The position numbers and the translations under genes were made by a program. Below the pieces are notes generated by a model that made no database searches, had not been told where the DNA came from, and was given only the letters and a program-made list of their open reading frames with translations. DNA of 40,800 bases from an uncultured Rubritalea sp. (GTDB lineage: Bacteria; Verrucomicrobiota; Verrucomicrobiia; Verrucomicrobiales; Akkermansiaceae). The first letter of the stretch is position 1, and each line of letters begins with the position of its first letter. Shown one piece after another: positions 23,975 through 33,224 of the stretch. The stretch spans positions 1 through 40,800 of the forward strand of contig CAKZNV010000205.1 of assembly GCA_937132085.1 (NCBI GenBank). Reading direction: 5' to 3'.

Positions 23975-24629
23975 GGCTTAATATTGTTTGTAGTTTCTTT
24001 CTCGCATAGTAAAGGCGGCTCATCACTGTTCCCAGTGAGCACTCCATCACCTCTGCTATTTCTTTGTAGTCCATGCCCTGAACCTCTCTGAGGACGATAG
24101 TCTCTCGGTGTTCGGGCGAAATCTTGCTTAAAGCGTCTTCTATCTTCGCTCTTAATTCATGCCCCTCCATTGCCTCGTCCGGTCTAGGACTTAGCTTGGG
24201 GGCTGTTGGGGCAGTCATATCGATACGGTTCGCATCCAGCAGCTGATCATCTAGCTCACCTTCTGATTGGATCTTCTTCTTCCTCATCCAATCATACACC
24301 ACATTGTGAGAAATGCGAAATAACCATGTCGAAAATTTTGATCTGTTTTCAAACTTAGGCAATGCCTTCCATGCCTTGATGAAGGAATCTTGTGCTAGAT
24401 CCCATGCATCTGCATCGTTTTTCACCATATTCATTATCATCGCATATACCTTTCCTCTATGACGAGTCACCAGCGCATCGTATGCCTTCAGGTCTCCAGC
24501 TTGCGCCTTCGTTACTAGCACTGAGTCATCATCTTCTTCAGGGCCATCCCCACCTCCACCAGCATTTATCTGGTCATTAGGTAGGGCTGCCCTCATTATA
24601 TTGGACGATAGTTTTCGGAAAAAATTCAT
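23967..24629 (-). CDS. ECF RNA polymerase sigma factor
   Basis: 220 residues. After a ~35-residue Gly/Asp-rich head comes region 2 (AYDALVTRHRGKVYAMIMNM, DAWDLAQDSFIKAWKALPKF, STWLFRISHNVVYDWMRKKK). A ~40-residue linker leads to region 4 (ALSKISPEHRETIVLREVQG, MDYKEIAEVMECSLGTVMSR). It directs RNA polymerase to its own promoter set and is expected to be held at the membrane by the overlapping anti-sigma product. It is divergent from the acyltransferase gene. No repeated promoter motif for autoregulation was identified with confidence. Confidence 0.92.
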   Translation of the reverse strand: MNFFRKLSSNIMRAALPNDQINAGGGGDGPEEDDDSVLVTKAQAGDLKAYDALVTRHRGKVYAMIMNMVKNDADAWDLAQDSFIKAWKALPKFENRSKFSTWLFRISHNVVYDWMRKKKIQSEGELDDQLLDANRIDMTAPTAPKLSPRPDEAMEGHELRAKIEDALSKISPEHRETIVLREVQGMDYKEIAEVMECSLGTVMSRLYYARKKLQTILSHE

Positions 24630-24762
24630 TGAATCTGCAGAAAGTTTCGATTTATTTTAAATCAGTTAGACTTTGGCCTCTGTCCCTTGACTTGGCAAGG
24701 CTTAGATTGCCTATTCTCTTTTTCTTTACCTCCTCCTCCTGCCTCCTATCATTACTCTGAGC

Positions 24763-25845
24763 ATGAGAATACCTACCTACTATCTCTGGAAAAAGATGTC
24801 ACCGCTAGAGAGTTCCGTTGTCAAAGGCGTAGCCATCGTATTCATCGTGCTACACAACTACCTGCACTGGGTTTCCCCGTCGCCTGAAGAAAACGAATTT
24901 CGTTTTAAATCTCACAATGCTCAAGAACTAATCACTCAACTACAGACTCAGCCTTCTGACTCCTACCGCATCCTCTTCTCCTACTACGGTCATTACGCGG
25001 TCCATATCTTCTTTTTCCTCACTGGCTACGCCTTCATGATGAAGCACAGAGAGCAATCTCCTCATTATTTTAACTTTCAGAAACGTCGCTGGAAAGCCCT
25101 TTACCCAGCGATCATTGCAGCTGCCATTGGCTACTTTATCTACGATGGATTCAGGCTCGGCTGGGCACACACATTTCAGACCGAAGGACTAAACCTCATC
25201 CGCCAAGCCACTGGGATTTCTAACTTTATCCCTGATAACATCTATCATCCCATAGGCCCCTGGTGGTTCATTGGCGTCATTCTCCAAGCTTACCTACTAC
25301 TACCCCTACTCATAAGATGGACACAGCGACACGGAGTCAAAATCATCTACGTCACCATCATCCTATCCTATCTCTGCCAATATTTTATTAGAGACTACAC
25401 TGATCAACAGTTCGATCTCAACCTCTACCACACCATCCTTGGCCATCTCGATGTCCTAGGACTCGGCATGTTATTCGCCTACTCAGGCACATTTAAAATC
25501 CCTATCTGGGGAATAGCACTAGCTATCATCATTTTTTTCATTTCTAGCCTCTCCGCTCCACTCTGGAAGTTCTCTGACCTCATCTTCCTGATCGCATTAC
25601 TCCCACTGCTACGCCAAATCAAAGCCACAGGCAGTCTCGGCAGAGTATTAACCTTCCTAGGCGGGCTCTCCATGTATCTATTTCTCTGCAATGGCTACCT
25701 CCGCAGACCATTAATAAATATAGCCACAGATACGCCTCATTGGCTCACCTCCATCTGGTCCTCCCTCCTATTCCTAGCCCTCGTCATACTCTGGTCACTA
25801 GCTTTAAGATATATTGTAAATAAATTCTCCAAAGTTTCTAACTGA
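24763..25845 (+). CDS. Membrane acyltransferase (acyltransferase_3 family)
   Basis: 360 residues with about ten membrane segments. The N-terminal block VAIVFIVLHNYLHW has the conserved His of this family (His31), FFFLTGYAFMMKHR follows, and PIGPWWFIGVILQAYLLLPL matches the central family block. Such enzymes O-acetylate or succinylate surface sugars or lipids in the cytoplasmic membrane. The substrate is unknown. It is the first gene of a plus-strand run with coaD (31 nt gap) and a moxR-like gene. Confidence 0.8.
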   Translation: MRIPTYYLWKKMSPLESSVVKGVAIVFIVLHNYLHWVSPSPEENEFRFKSHNAQELITQLQTQPSDSYRILFSYYGHYAVHIFFFLTGYAFMMKHREQSPHYFNFQKRRWKALYPAIIAAAIGYFIYDGFRLGWAHTFQTEGLNLIRQATGISNFIPDNIYHPIGPWWFIGVILQAYLLLPLLIRWTQRHGVKIIYVTIILSYLCQYFIRDYTDQQFDLNLYHTILGHLDVLGLGMLFAYSGTFKIPIWGIALAIIIFFISSLSAPLWKFSDLIFLIALLPLLRQIKATGSLGRVLTFLGGLSMYLFLCNGYLRRPLINIATDTPHWLTSIWSSLLFLALVILWSLALRYIVNKFSKVSN

Positions 25846-25876
25846 CAAACCAACAATATTACGCCAATAGTAAACT

Positions 25877-26365
25877 ATGCACACAGCAGTCTATGCAGGG
25901 TCGTTTGACCCCCCTACAAATGGCCACCTCTGGATGATCAAGCAAGGTCTCCAGCTATTCGACCAACTCCACGTCGCAATCGGCTCCAACCCTTCCAAGT
26001 CATACACCTTCTCAGTAGAGAAACGCATCGAGTTACTCCGTGCTGCTCTCCCATCCTGCGAAAGACTCACCATCTCACATTTCGATAATCGCTACCTTGT
26101 AGACTACGCAAACGAAGTCGGAGCAGGCTATATCCTCCGAGGCATCCGCTCACCAGGCGACTACGAATATGAACGTATCATGCGACACATCAACGCAGAC
26201 ATGGCTCCAGAAATCCAAACAACTTTCCTCATGCCTCCTAGAGACATCGCCGAACTTTCATCCAGTATGGTCAAAGGTCTCATCGGCCCTGATGGCTGGG
26301 AAAAGACCGTCCGCCGCTACGTCCCTCCTTCTGTTTTCGAAGCATTAGAGAAACTTCCTTCATAA
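25877..26365 (+). CDS. coaD: Phosphopantetheine adenylyltransferase
   Basis: 162 residues, normal length. The nucleotidyltransferase motif [12 protein letters not shown] (His17) is at the N-terminus. [19 protein letters not shown] (Arg88, Arg91) binds substrate, and [10 protein letters not shown] is the variant of the usual ISSTxVRE motif. It transfers AMP from ATP to 4'-phosphopantetheine, giving dephospho-CoA, the fourth step from pantothenate to CoA, in the cytoplasm. Neighbours give no pathway context. Confidence 0.95.
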   Translation: MHTAVYAGSFDPPTNGHLWMIKQGLQLFDQLHVAIGSNPSKSYTFSVEKRIELLRAALPSCERLTISHFDNRYLVDYANEVGAGYILRGIRSPGDYEYERIMRHINADMAPEIQTTFLMPPRDIAELSSSMVKGLIGPDGWEKTVRRYVPPSVFEALEKLPS

Positions 26366-26416
26366 TTTCTCCCTTCATTTCTAACATTTTTAACTCTCAG
26401 ACGTCTAAACCATCAC

Positions 26417-27400
26417 ATGACTCACGAAGAATTCGCAGACATCATCGCCAAAGAACACACTTGGATCAGCAGCGTCAAAAAAGAAATGGCCAAAGTCCTC
26501 GTAGGACAAGAAGCCCTCATTGACCGACTCATTATTGGATTACTCTGTAATGGACACATTCTCCTAGAAGGTGTCCCCGGATTGGCTAAGACTCTAGCTA
26601 TCAACTCTCTCTCTGGTTGTCTCAAAGCAGACTTTTCACGTATCCAGTTCACTCCAGACCTACTCCCTGCAGATCTACTTGGAACCCTGATTTATAACCC
26701 TAAAGAATCCACCTTTTCTCCAAAACTAGGCCCAATCTTTAGTAACCTCATCCTAGCTGATGAAATCAACCGTGCACCAGCTAAAGTCCAGTCAGCTCTC
26801 CTAGAAGCGATGCAGGAAAAGCAGGTCACCATCGGCGACACCACTTACCCTCTTCCTGATCCCTTCCTAGTGCTAGCCACTCAGAACCCTATCGACCAAG
26901 AAGGAACCTACCAACTACCTGAAGCTCAGCTCGACCGCTTCCTCCTCAAAGTTCACGTAGACTATCCTTCGAAATCTGAGGAACTAGAAATTCTCGACCG
27001 CATGGCTACCACAGCAGACATCACTGAGACCAGTCCAGTCGTCACAGCAGACACCGTCGCCAAGTGTCGTAAACTGGTCAATAAAATCTATATCGACCCA
27101 GCAGTCCGCCAATATATAGTAGAGCTAGTGCACACCACCCGTCGCCCTGGCAAGATAGACACATCACTAGCCCCACTGATCCGCTCAGGAGCATCTCCGA
27201 GAGCTACTATCAATCTCGCGCTCAGCGCCAAAGCTAGAGCCTTCTCGGAAGGTCGTTCATTCGTCACACCTCAGGACATCAAAGATCTCGCTCCTGACGT
27301 ATTCCGTCACCGTATTCTACTTAGCTATGAGGCTGAAGCAGAGAACGTCACTACCGATGAAATCATCGCTAAAATTCTTCAACGAGTTGTAGTTCCATAG
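26417..27400 (+). CDS. MoxR-family AAA+ ATPase
   Basis: 327 residues, typical. Walker A EGVPGLAKT (51-59), Walker B ILADEINRAPAKVQSALLEA, sensor-1 region LATQNPIDQEGTYQLPEAQL then DRFLLKV, and the C-terminal lid region (LIRSGASPRATINLALSAKA). MoxR ATPases act as chaperone-like remodelers and usually sit next to DUF58 and TgpA-like genes. Here a TgpA-like gene is close but on the opposite strand, and no DUF58 gene is present in the window. Confidence 0.92.
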   Translation: MTHEEFADIIAKEHTWISSVKKEMAKVLVGQEALIDRLIIGLLCNGHILLEGVPGLAKTLAINSLSGCLKADFSRIQFTPDLLPADLLGTLIYNPKESTFSPKLGPIFSNLILADEINRAPAKVQSALLEAMQEKQVTIGDTTYPLPDPFLVLATQNPIDQEGTYQLPEAQLDRFLLKVHVDYPSKSEELEILDRMATTADITETSPVVTADTVAKCRKLVNKIYIDPAVRQYIVELVHTTRRPGKIDTSLAPLIRSGASPRATINLALSAKARAFSEGRSFVTPQDIKDLAPDVFRHRILLSYEAEAENVTTDEIIAKILQRVVVP

Positions 27401-27452
27401 TCTAAATCCAAGGCTAAATTAAAATCTAGCCCTAGTTCTGGACAAAAAATAA

Positions 27453-27473
27453 GGGACTTCTCATAGAAGTCCC
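27453..27473. terminator. Bidirectional intrinsic terminator
   Basis: GGGACTTCT (27453-27461), loop CAT, AGAAGTCCC (27465-27473). On the minus strand the stem is followed by a T-rich tract (complement of GACAAAAAATAA); on the plus side ATTAAAAAG follows. It separates the converging moxR-like gene and the 75-aa gene. Confidence 0.85.
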
Positions 27474-27528
27474 ATTAAAAAGTAGCTCTGAAGCTCTCTA
27501 TAGTGAGAACTCATTTGCTAAAAAATGA

Positions 27529-27756
27529 TTACGCAGCGATCTCGTAATGTTTTGTAATATCGCAGAAAATCTTATCTCTACGGTGTCTCGCTTGATCCAC
27601 GTCTCTTGTTTTGAGAGAGAAACGTAATCTTTCTGCTGTAGCGTCTGCTTTATGGACAGTGAGGTGACACCACCAAACTCCCCTATTGTTCCAAAGATGA
27701 TGGTTTGGATTGTCGTCGTTTACTCTTAATGCCAGTTTTGTTTTCTTGGTTGCCAT
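27529..27756 (-). CDS. Small protein resembling an integrase arm-binding domain
   Basis: 75 residues, basic. The pattern NNRGVWWCHLTVHK, then RLRFSLKTRDVDQARHRRDK, follows the N-terminal arm-type DNA-binding domain of tyrosine recombinases (strands, then 'SLxTxDxxxARxRRD' and a helix). No SAM-like or catalytic recombinase domain follows, and no recombinase remnant is visible on either side. It has its own terminator, so it seems to be a free-standing gene, perhaps a DNA-binding protein. It could also be the decayed head of an integrase. Family link is by pattern only. Confidence 0.6.
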   Translation of the reverse strand: MATKKTKLALRVNDDNPNHHLWNNRGVWWCHLTVHKADATAERLRFSLKTRDVDQARHRRDKIFCDITKHYEIAA

Positions 27757-27908
27757 AGGACTTAGTTGTTAGTTGTGATACAGAATTGAATTTCTGAAAT
27801 CGGCAATACATTAGTAAATAAAACAAGAAACGCAACACAAAAATAAAAACACCTCACTGAAAATCATAAAACACTAGAAACAAGCAATTTAAAACATAAG
27901 AACATTAA

Positions 27909-30014
27909 TCACCTTAAAATGCTATTAAGCAACTTCAACATTCTAGACTCCATATTCTGCATACCTTCACAGCTACTTTTGAATCTTAAGCTCTCATGTA
28001 AGTCTATAATCTGACTAATCTGCCCTTGTTTAGATTCTGGCAGGTCTATCGAAGTTTGAGTCAGCCAGTTTCTATAAGTCTGCCCAGTAGACCTAACTCC
28101 ATATTGCTTCGCCCAGGATTTTTCAAATGCCTTCATCTCCTTAGACAAGACATAATCCGAACTCAGCTCGGATTCACCCCGCTCTACTTTATTACGACGC
28201 TTCCACAGCCTCCAGCTATACCAAATAATGACAAGACCACCAATAATGAAGAGCCACCTGTTAAACACAGTGTTGTTCTCCTCCACACTCTTCCAAGCCT
28301 GAAAATCCTCTCTTATTTTCTGAAAGCCATCCTTGAAGCTCTGCCAGAAATCCACACCTTCATCTATCTGCTCTACATCCAGCCAGCTAGGAGGAGTCAC
28401 ATCGACCGTTCTCCATTCACCATCGATCCAAGCCACACACCAGGCATGAGCATGTGCCCCACGCACCACCCACATCTCATCATCCTTCTCCCGCAGCACA
28501 TAGCCCACCGCATAGCGTGCAGGGATTCCTTCATTTCTAAGCAGTAGAGTTGCCACTGTCGCAAAATACTCACAGTGACCACGTCTATCATGCAGCATGA
28601 AAGTCTCTAAATCACTTCCTCCATATCCTGCCTCACTCTCAAAATGCATCGCATACTGGAAATGCTCAATAAAGTATAATCTGATCGCAGCCACCTTCTC
28701 CTGAGGTGACTCATAGCTTGCCAGCTTCATTTGCTTAGCCAGCTCATCCACCACCTCTTTTTGATATTTATGCACCTTCGTGTCTAGAGCATCATTTGGC
28801 TCATTGAGCAAACTTCCACCCAGAGTATCCGTCATGATCAATTGGTAATCAATCACTGTCTCACGATCCACTAGCTTAAGAGACCCTATCGTATTCACCG
28901 CTGGAACAGTGTATTCTCCGCTCACATCAGTAACCGCAGCAAACCCTTCAAACGATGGCACCAAACTCTCTGAAGTCTCTGTATTACCCGCACCACGCAC
29001 CTTCATCCTAGGCGCATCATTCAGACTATCCACTTTAGTTAAATCGACATCTCTAAACACAAACTCTTCCGAATCATCGCCCACACGTTGACCAATCCCC
29101 TTCTCAAATGCCTCACTCATATCCTCAAAACCTTCAGATCTATAATCATAGCGCCAGCCTCTCCCACGAAAAACATTATAGTAGCTCATCGTTAAATACT
29201 GAGGAACCCAGCCTGATGAATCCACCACTCCATCATCAGCCCACACTCTCCACACGATACTCTCACTCTGCTTCACCTTCCCAAGCTTACCAAGATTAGT
29301 CTTCTGCGCTTCCATGTTCGCTCCTCCACCCGCCTCTTCATCATTAAATCCACTCCCATACCTAAGCTTCGTAGCAATCTCATTAAAATCTTTCGCAAGA
29401 AACATATTCAAAGCCATCACTAGTAATAATAATGGACCTGCCCAGATCCACTTTTGCCAGCGCATCTTAGTCGAGACCATCACGGAAAAGAGCAGTGCCA
29501 TAACGATCACCACCATACCAACAATTGCCACCAGATCATGCCTTTCAGAACAACTAGACACCACTAGAACCCCTATAATATAAGGATAACCAGTATTCAC
29601 TGACATCGGATCACTTTGCCTTCCCTCCTTTAAATCTTGGCGCATTCTCTGCCTGGAAAAGTAAAAGAACGTATTCAAATACATCCGATCCTTCTCCCCA
29701 TACCTTTGAGCTAGCTCTATCGGCAGAAAGAACAAAGGTGACCACTTAATCATCTTCCAAAAACTAGTCACATCCACCGTATCCATACGAATCAACACCA
29801 AAGCCACTGCCACCAGGAAAAGACTCACATAAAACGCCTTCACATACCCTACTTCAGAAATCTTCCAGCGAAACTTCACCCAGCTACGAGCCTCTAGTAG
29901 CACCGCCATCACCAGCCCTACAAAAGCCTCCCCCATCATCGCCCCCCAATAAATTACAGCCACCCCAGCCAACAACCGCGGAGGAACTAAAATCGTAGGA
30001 TCAGACTGAGACAT
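27909..30014 (-). CDS. TgpA-like membrane transglutaminase
   Basis: 701 residues. Five to six membrane segments (~10-205) form the N-terminal block. An exported transglutaminase domain carries the Cys-His-Asp triad: Cys481 (RRGHCEYFATVATLLLRNEG), His523 (GAHAHAWCVAWI), Asp538 (WRTVDVTPPSW). A further membrane segment (~608-625) precedes a DUF4129-like cytoplasmic tail. This matches the TgpA plan known from Pseudomonas. Its usual partners are MoxR and DUF58 proteins; only MoxR is nearby, convergent. The family's natural substrate is not established. Confidence 0.9.
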   Translation of the reverse strand: MSQSDPTILVPPRLLAGVAVIYWGAMMGEAFVGLVMAVLLEARSWVKFRWKISEVGYVKAFYVSLFLVAVALVLIRMDTVDVTSFWKMIKWSPLFFLPIELAQRYGEKDRMYLNTFFYFSRQRMRQDLKEGRQSDPMSVNTGYPYIIGVLVVSSCSERHDLVAIVGMVVIVMALLFSVMVSTKMRWQKWIWAGPLLLLVMALNMFLAKDFNEIATKLRYGSGFNDEEAGGGANMEAQKTNLGKLGKVKQSESIVWRVWADDGVVDSSGWVPQYLTMSYYNVFRGRGWRYDYRSEGFEDMSEAFEKGIGQRVGDDSEEFVFRDVDLTKVDSLNDAPRMKVRGAGNTETSESLVPSFEGFAAVTDVSGEYTVPAVNTIGSLKLVDRETVIDYQLIMTDTLGGSLLNEPNDALDTKVHKYQKEVVDELAKQMKLASYESPQEKVAAIRLYFIEHFQYAMHFESEAGYGGSDLETFMLHDRRGHCEYFATVATLLLRNEGIPARYAVGYVLREKDDEMWVVRGAHAHAWCVAWIDGEWRTVDVTPPSWLDVEQIDEGVDFWQSFKDGFQKIREDFQAWKSVEENNTVFNRWLFIIGGLVIIWYSWRLWKRRNKVERGESELSSDYVLSKEMKAFEKSWAKQYGVRSTGQTYRNWLTQTSIDLPESKQGQISQIIDLHESLRFKSSCEGMQNMESRMLKLLNSILR

Positions 30015-30054
30015 ACCTCAACTTACCATAGCTATTTAAACTTAGAAGTTAGAA

Positions 30055-30290
30055 ATTAGATCGTAGAAGTAAAAAGCCCCCATCGTCCACCATTCGTGCA
30101 AATTCAATGAAGTCTGAATAATAAAGGCAGATCACAGAAGCCCCATCATCCAAATTACACAGCCCAAGAAAACCATCAACCAAGTTCCGTGCTTTCAGTG
30201 CTTTCCGTGGTCAAAAAAAATCCATCAACCAAGCCCATCAACCACATTCGTGGAAATTAGTGGTTAAAAATCCATCCTACACCACCTCAA
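30055..30290. repeat. Dispersed intergenic repeat, copy 2
   Basis: Between the transglutaminase and rhomboid genes: CCATCGTCCACCATTCGTGC, TTCCGTGCTTTCAGTG then CTTTCCGTGGTC, CACATTCGTGGAAATTAG, plus repeated CATCAACCAAG. These are the same phrases as at 11764-11960 and 33225-33400, in a different arrangement. No ORF of quality. Confidence 0.6.
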
Positions 30291-30309
30291 AAAACCGCAG
30301 TAAAAAAGA

Positions 30310-31566
30310 TCACCCAAAAAGCTTCACCAATACAATCCCTAGCCCCAATACTATAACCGCTCCAGCCAGCACAGCAATCAACCTATCCTGCTTCATGATC
30401 CTCGGTCTATGTGGAGATTTACTCGGTGGGAAAATAGCACCAGCATATACCATCCCAGCCACTAAACCACCAAGGTGTGCAGCATTATCGATGAAATGAA
30501 ACCCCAACACACCCATCAGAGCCGTCACCACCACACCTGCGATCAAACGGCGACGAGTAGGCTTAGGCACCAATTTCTTATGCAACAGCTCAAACACTAA
30601 CAAAAATCCTAACAGCCCCATGATACCACCACTAGCCCCCACACTAGGAGAATCCACCATCTTGAAAGTGAAGTAACCAGCCACTCCAGCTGAAAAGACC
30701 ATCACAATAATCACATGTGGCCAACGAGCTAGTGACTCCACGCGTTTACCTAGATAACGAATCGCAGCGGCATTCATCACCCAGTGAAGCACATTCCCGT
30801 GTAGCAGCGGACCAGTCAAAAACCTCCACCACTCACTACCTACACTGCCAAATTCATTCTTAAAAAGCCCCGCCTTCAGCACACTCTGACCAGCCCCATT
30901 GCCAGTCCAGTTCGTGCTACGTTCTAAATAAAGCTGAGCCACACCCACGATAATCATCACAACAACAAGAGCTGAAGTCACCGGAGTATTCTGCTTAGAT
31001 AGCCAGCTATCAAACCTAGATTCAGCCACCTCTACTTGCCAATCTTCTTCACTAGCAGGCTTCCCCTTCCGCAGCACCTTCCAGCCATTATACAGCGGCA
31101 CTAGCCCAAAAATCAACATCAGTATCCCGATCACACCCACCGTTGGATTCTGTAGCGACACTAGCACATCACCAGTCACTCGATACGCATTATAAAGAGA
31201 ATACAGCGCCATCAGACCAAACACGATACAGATCTGCCGACCATTATAAATATCATTCCTCGCCCACTTACTCCTACGTTCCCAGAGCTTCGGTCGTAGC
31301 TCCACTAGTTCCTCAGGAGCCACCAAATATTCAGCATCTGGTCCCCAGACTAGATCTAAGCTATGCTTACTAGTTCCGACCTTATCACACAGCTCACTAG
31401 CACTCTCAGCACGCAGCTCATTCCCCTTCACATCGAGGAATCCATACAAAGAAAAAACACCAGCTTCAGGACTGCCAGATGGTTTCTCAGAAAACGCATC
31501 CGATCTAGCCCAAACTGGTGCTTGGTGATCTTCTTTTACTTCTAAATTATCGATATCTTCTGGCAC
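30310..31566 (-). CDS. Rhomboid-family intramembrane serine protease
   Basis: 418 residues. The N-terminal ~100 residues form a soluble domain (VFSLYGFLDVKGNELRAESA, WGPDAEYLVAPEELVELRPK). Two membrane segments (~110-160) and a linker follow, then a six-segment rhomboid core: GNVLHWVMNAAAIRYLG, catalytic Ser312 in GASGGIMG, His364 in NAAHLGGLVAGM. Both catalytic residues and the HxxxN pattern are present, so it should cleave membrane-spanning proteins within the bilayer. The extra N-terminal domain and two added segments set it apart from minimal rhomboids. It lies ~40 nt downstream of secG on the same strand. Confidence 0.9.
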   Translation of the reverse strand: MPEDIDNLEVKEDHQAPVWARSDAFSEKPSGSPEAGVFSLYGFLDVKGNELRAESASELCDKVGTSKHSLDLVWGPDAEYLVAPEELVELRPKLWERRSKWARNDIYNGRQICIVFGLMALYSLYNAYRVTGDVLVSLQNPTVGVIGILMLIFGLVPLYNGWKVLRKGKPASEEDWQVEVAESRFDSWLSKQNTPVTSALVVVMIIVGVAQLYLERSTNWTGNGAGQSVLKAGLFKNEFGSVGSEWWRFLTGPLLHGNVLHWVMNAAAIRYLGKRVESLARWPHVIIVMVFSAGVAGYFTFKMVDSPSVGASGGIMGLLGFLLVFELLHKKLVPKPTRRRLIAGVVVTALMGVLGFHFIDNAAHLGGLVAGMVYAGAIFPPSKSPHRPRIMKQDRLIAVLAGAVIVLGLGIVLVKLFG

Positions 31567-31604
31567 TATGTCAGCTAGACAGCCTAGAGAAAAATGATTA
31601 AGTC

Positions 31605-32270
31605 CTACTGACCGCTATTTCCTTCTGCAGGAGTAGGAGCAGGAATTTCCGCTGGAGGAGTTGCTTCTGGAGCTATTACACCACCTGCAGCTGCGCCAAT
31701 TGCCGCACCTTCGAGAGTTGCTCCTGACTGACCGCCAATAAGAGCGCCTACTGCAGCACCTGTTGCAGTATCTCTCTGAGTTGTATCTTCAGCCGCTGGA
31801 GCTTCTGGAGTCTCTTCCTGAGCAGGAGTCTCTGGTGTTTCTGAATCTGCAGGAGTCTCTTCCAGAGTCTCGCCTTCAATCGCTTTTTTAACGTCAGCTG
31901 AAAGTGAATTGTCATCAGACTCTTCTTCGTCATCATTAAGAATCGCTGCTGCTTCAGAGCTTTGCTTCTCACCATTCGCAGTATTCTCAAGATCGATTGA
32001 GCTATTACGTGACTCAGAACCTACCAGCACTGAGATAACGAACGTGATGATAAAGAGTGCTGTGCCGAGGTAAACTGTTCCTTTTTGGAGAACGTCTGTA
32101 GTTCTTGCACCGAAAGCCTGATCAGTCATACCACCACCAAAAGCGGCACCAAGACCCTCTTGCTTAGGACGTTGCATTAGAACCACTAGGCAAAGCAATA
32201 AACATACTGCAACGTGAATCACTAGGAGCACGGGAGTAAACACGGAAATCATATCTGCTAAAATTGTCAT
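31605..32270 (-). CDS. secG: SecG translocase subunit with acidic and glycine-zipper C-terminal extension
   Basis: 221 residues, about twice the usual SecG. Residues 1-88 are normal SecG: TM1 (~12-32), the cytoplasmic loop LMQRPKQEGLGAAFGGG, and TM2 (~65-84). Residues ~88-165 are a Glu/Ser/Pro/Thr-rich disordered stretch. Residues ~171-199 (GAAVGALIGGQSGATL, GAAIGAAAGGVIA) form a glycine-zipper-like hydrophobic segment, followed by a Pro-rich tail. SecG assists SecYE in protein export. What the tail does is unknown; it might insert in or peripherally bind a membrane. Next upstream is a SecD-head-like secreted protein. Confidence 0.9.
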   Translation of the reverse strand: MTILADMISVFTPVLLVIHVAVCLLLCLVVLMQRPKQEGLGAAFGGGMTDQAFGARTTDVLQKGTVYLGTALFIITFVISVLVGSESRNSSIDLENTANGEKQSSEAAAILNDDEEESDDNSLSADVKKAIEGETLEETPADSETPETPAQEETPEAPAAEDTTQRDTATGAAVGALIGGQSGATLEGAAIGAAAGGVIAPEATPPAEIPAPTPAEGNSGQ

Positions 32271-32358
32271 GAGCGGCAGAACATGCTCACAACACCCTCA
32301 TTTGTAAAGCCATCATTTACCCAAAATCACAGTTTTTTACCCATCCAACACCAAAAAC

Positions 32359-33153
32359 CTACTTTTTCACCTCAGTCACCTTCAACTGATACCCAAAAGG
32401 ACTAAGTAATGCCTCAGCCAACGCCTGAGATTCTTCAGCATTCTGCTGCCCAGAAATCACGAAATTCCTACCTAAACTATCTGTATTAAGAGAAGCTGCT
32501 GAGACAACCTTCCCATCCAAAATGGTCACAATAAGATCACCTCTTTTTAAACTCTTTGTAAAATCCGTCATTCTCTCTCCACCCTTTGCAGTCAGCCGAA
32601 TATACACATTACCCTTCTCAACCTGATCAGGAAAGGCCGCTTCTATGTGCTCACCTGTTAGAGCTGGTTTCCTACGCACTAGATAATAATGGTTAACAAC
32701 CTCATCTTCATCATTCATTCTCTCTTGAACTGCTGCCATAAACCCTGGAACAATTTCCTCCTTATCAAACACAGCCTTAGCCAGCTTTGTATTTGCTCCC
32801 TCTGGATGCGCACTATGAATAGTCAGGTTGCCTGATGCCTTAAATAAACCCACTACAGCCTCCCTTTTAGCATCGGCAAGGTTTTCAAAAACAGCCTCAA
32901 TCTTACCATTCTTTAGAATATTGATTTCAGCATTCATAACCATTATAGAACCTAATCTCTCCGTAATCTGGTTCATCAGCCTTTTCCTGCCTTCAACATC
33001 CACAGGAACAACCTCCCCCACATCATTCACATTCGGCAATATTTCTACCATCAGAGTCAAATCACTCTTCTTCTCAACAGCAGGCTTCACCTGCCCACTA
33101 ACCAAACCACCAAGCACAAAAAAACAACTCAACAAACATCCAAAAATCTTCAT
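32359..33153 (-). CDS. Secreted SecD P1-head-like protein
   Basis: 264 residues from the ATG at 33153. That start is preferred because MKIFGCLLSCFFVLGGLVSG is a clean signal peptide, whereas the frame to 33195 adds 14 Gly/Trp-rich residues. The mature part resembles the periplasmic head of SecD: AEINILKNGKIEAVF, a block YYLVRRKPALTGEHIEAAFP, and GRNFVISGQQNAEESQALAE which matches the SecD ISGxFxxxEAxxLAxxL motif. There are no SecD membrane segments. It lies 88 nt upstream of secG on the same strand. A role in late protein export or folding is suggested by context only. Confidence 0.65.
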   Translation of the reverse strand: MKIFGCLLSCFFVLGGLVSGQVKPAVEKKSDLTLMVEILPNVNDVGEVVPVDVEGRKRLMNQITERLGSIMVMNAEINILKNGKIEAVFENLADAKREAVVGLFKASGNLTIHSAHPEGANTKLAKAVFDKEEIVPGFMAAVQERMNDEDEVVNHYYLVRRKPALTGEHIEAAFPDQVEKGNVYIRLTAKGGERMTDFTKSLKRGDLIVTILDGKVVSAASLNTDSLGRNFVISGQQNAEESQALAEALLSPFGYQLKVTEVKK

Positions 33154-33224
33154 AAGCCAAAACTCCCAAAAACCACCCCATCCCACAAGCCCCAAGTTTA
33201 ACGAAGTTTAAACCATGAAACCGT

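Noticed and set aside
28026-28547. Plus-strand frame of 173 codons
   Set aside because: Antisense to the TgpA-like gene, whose catalytic motifs are intact.
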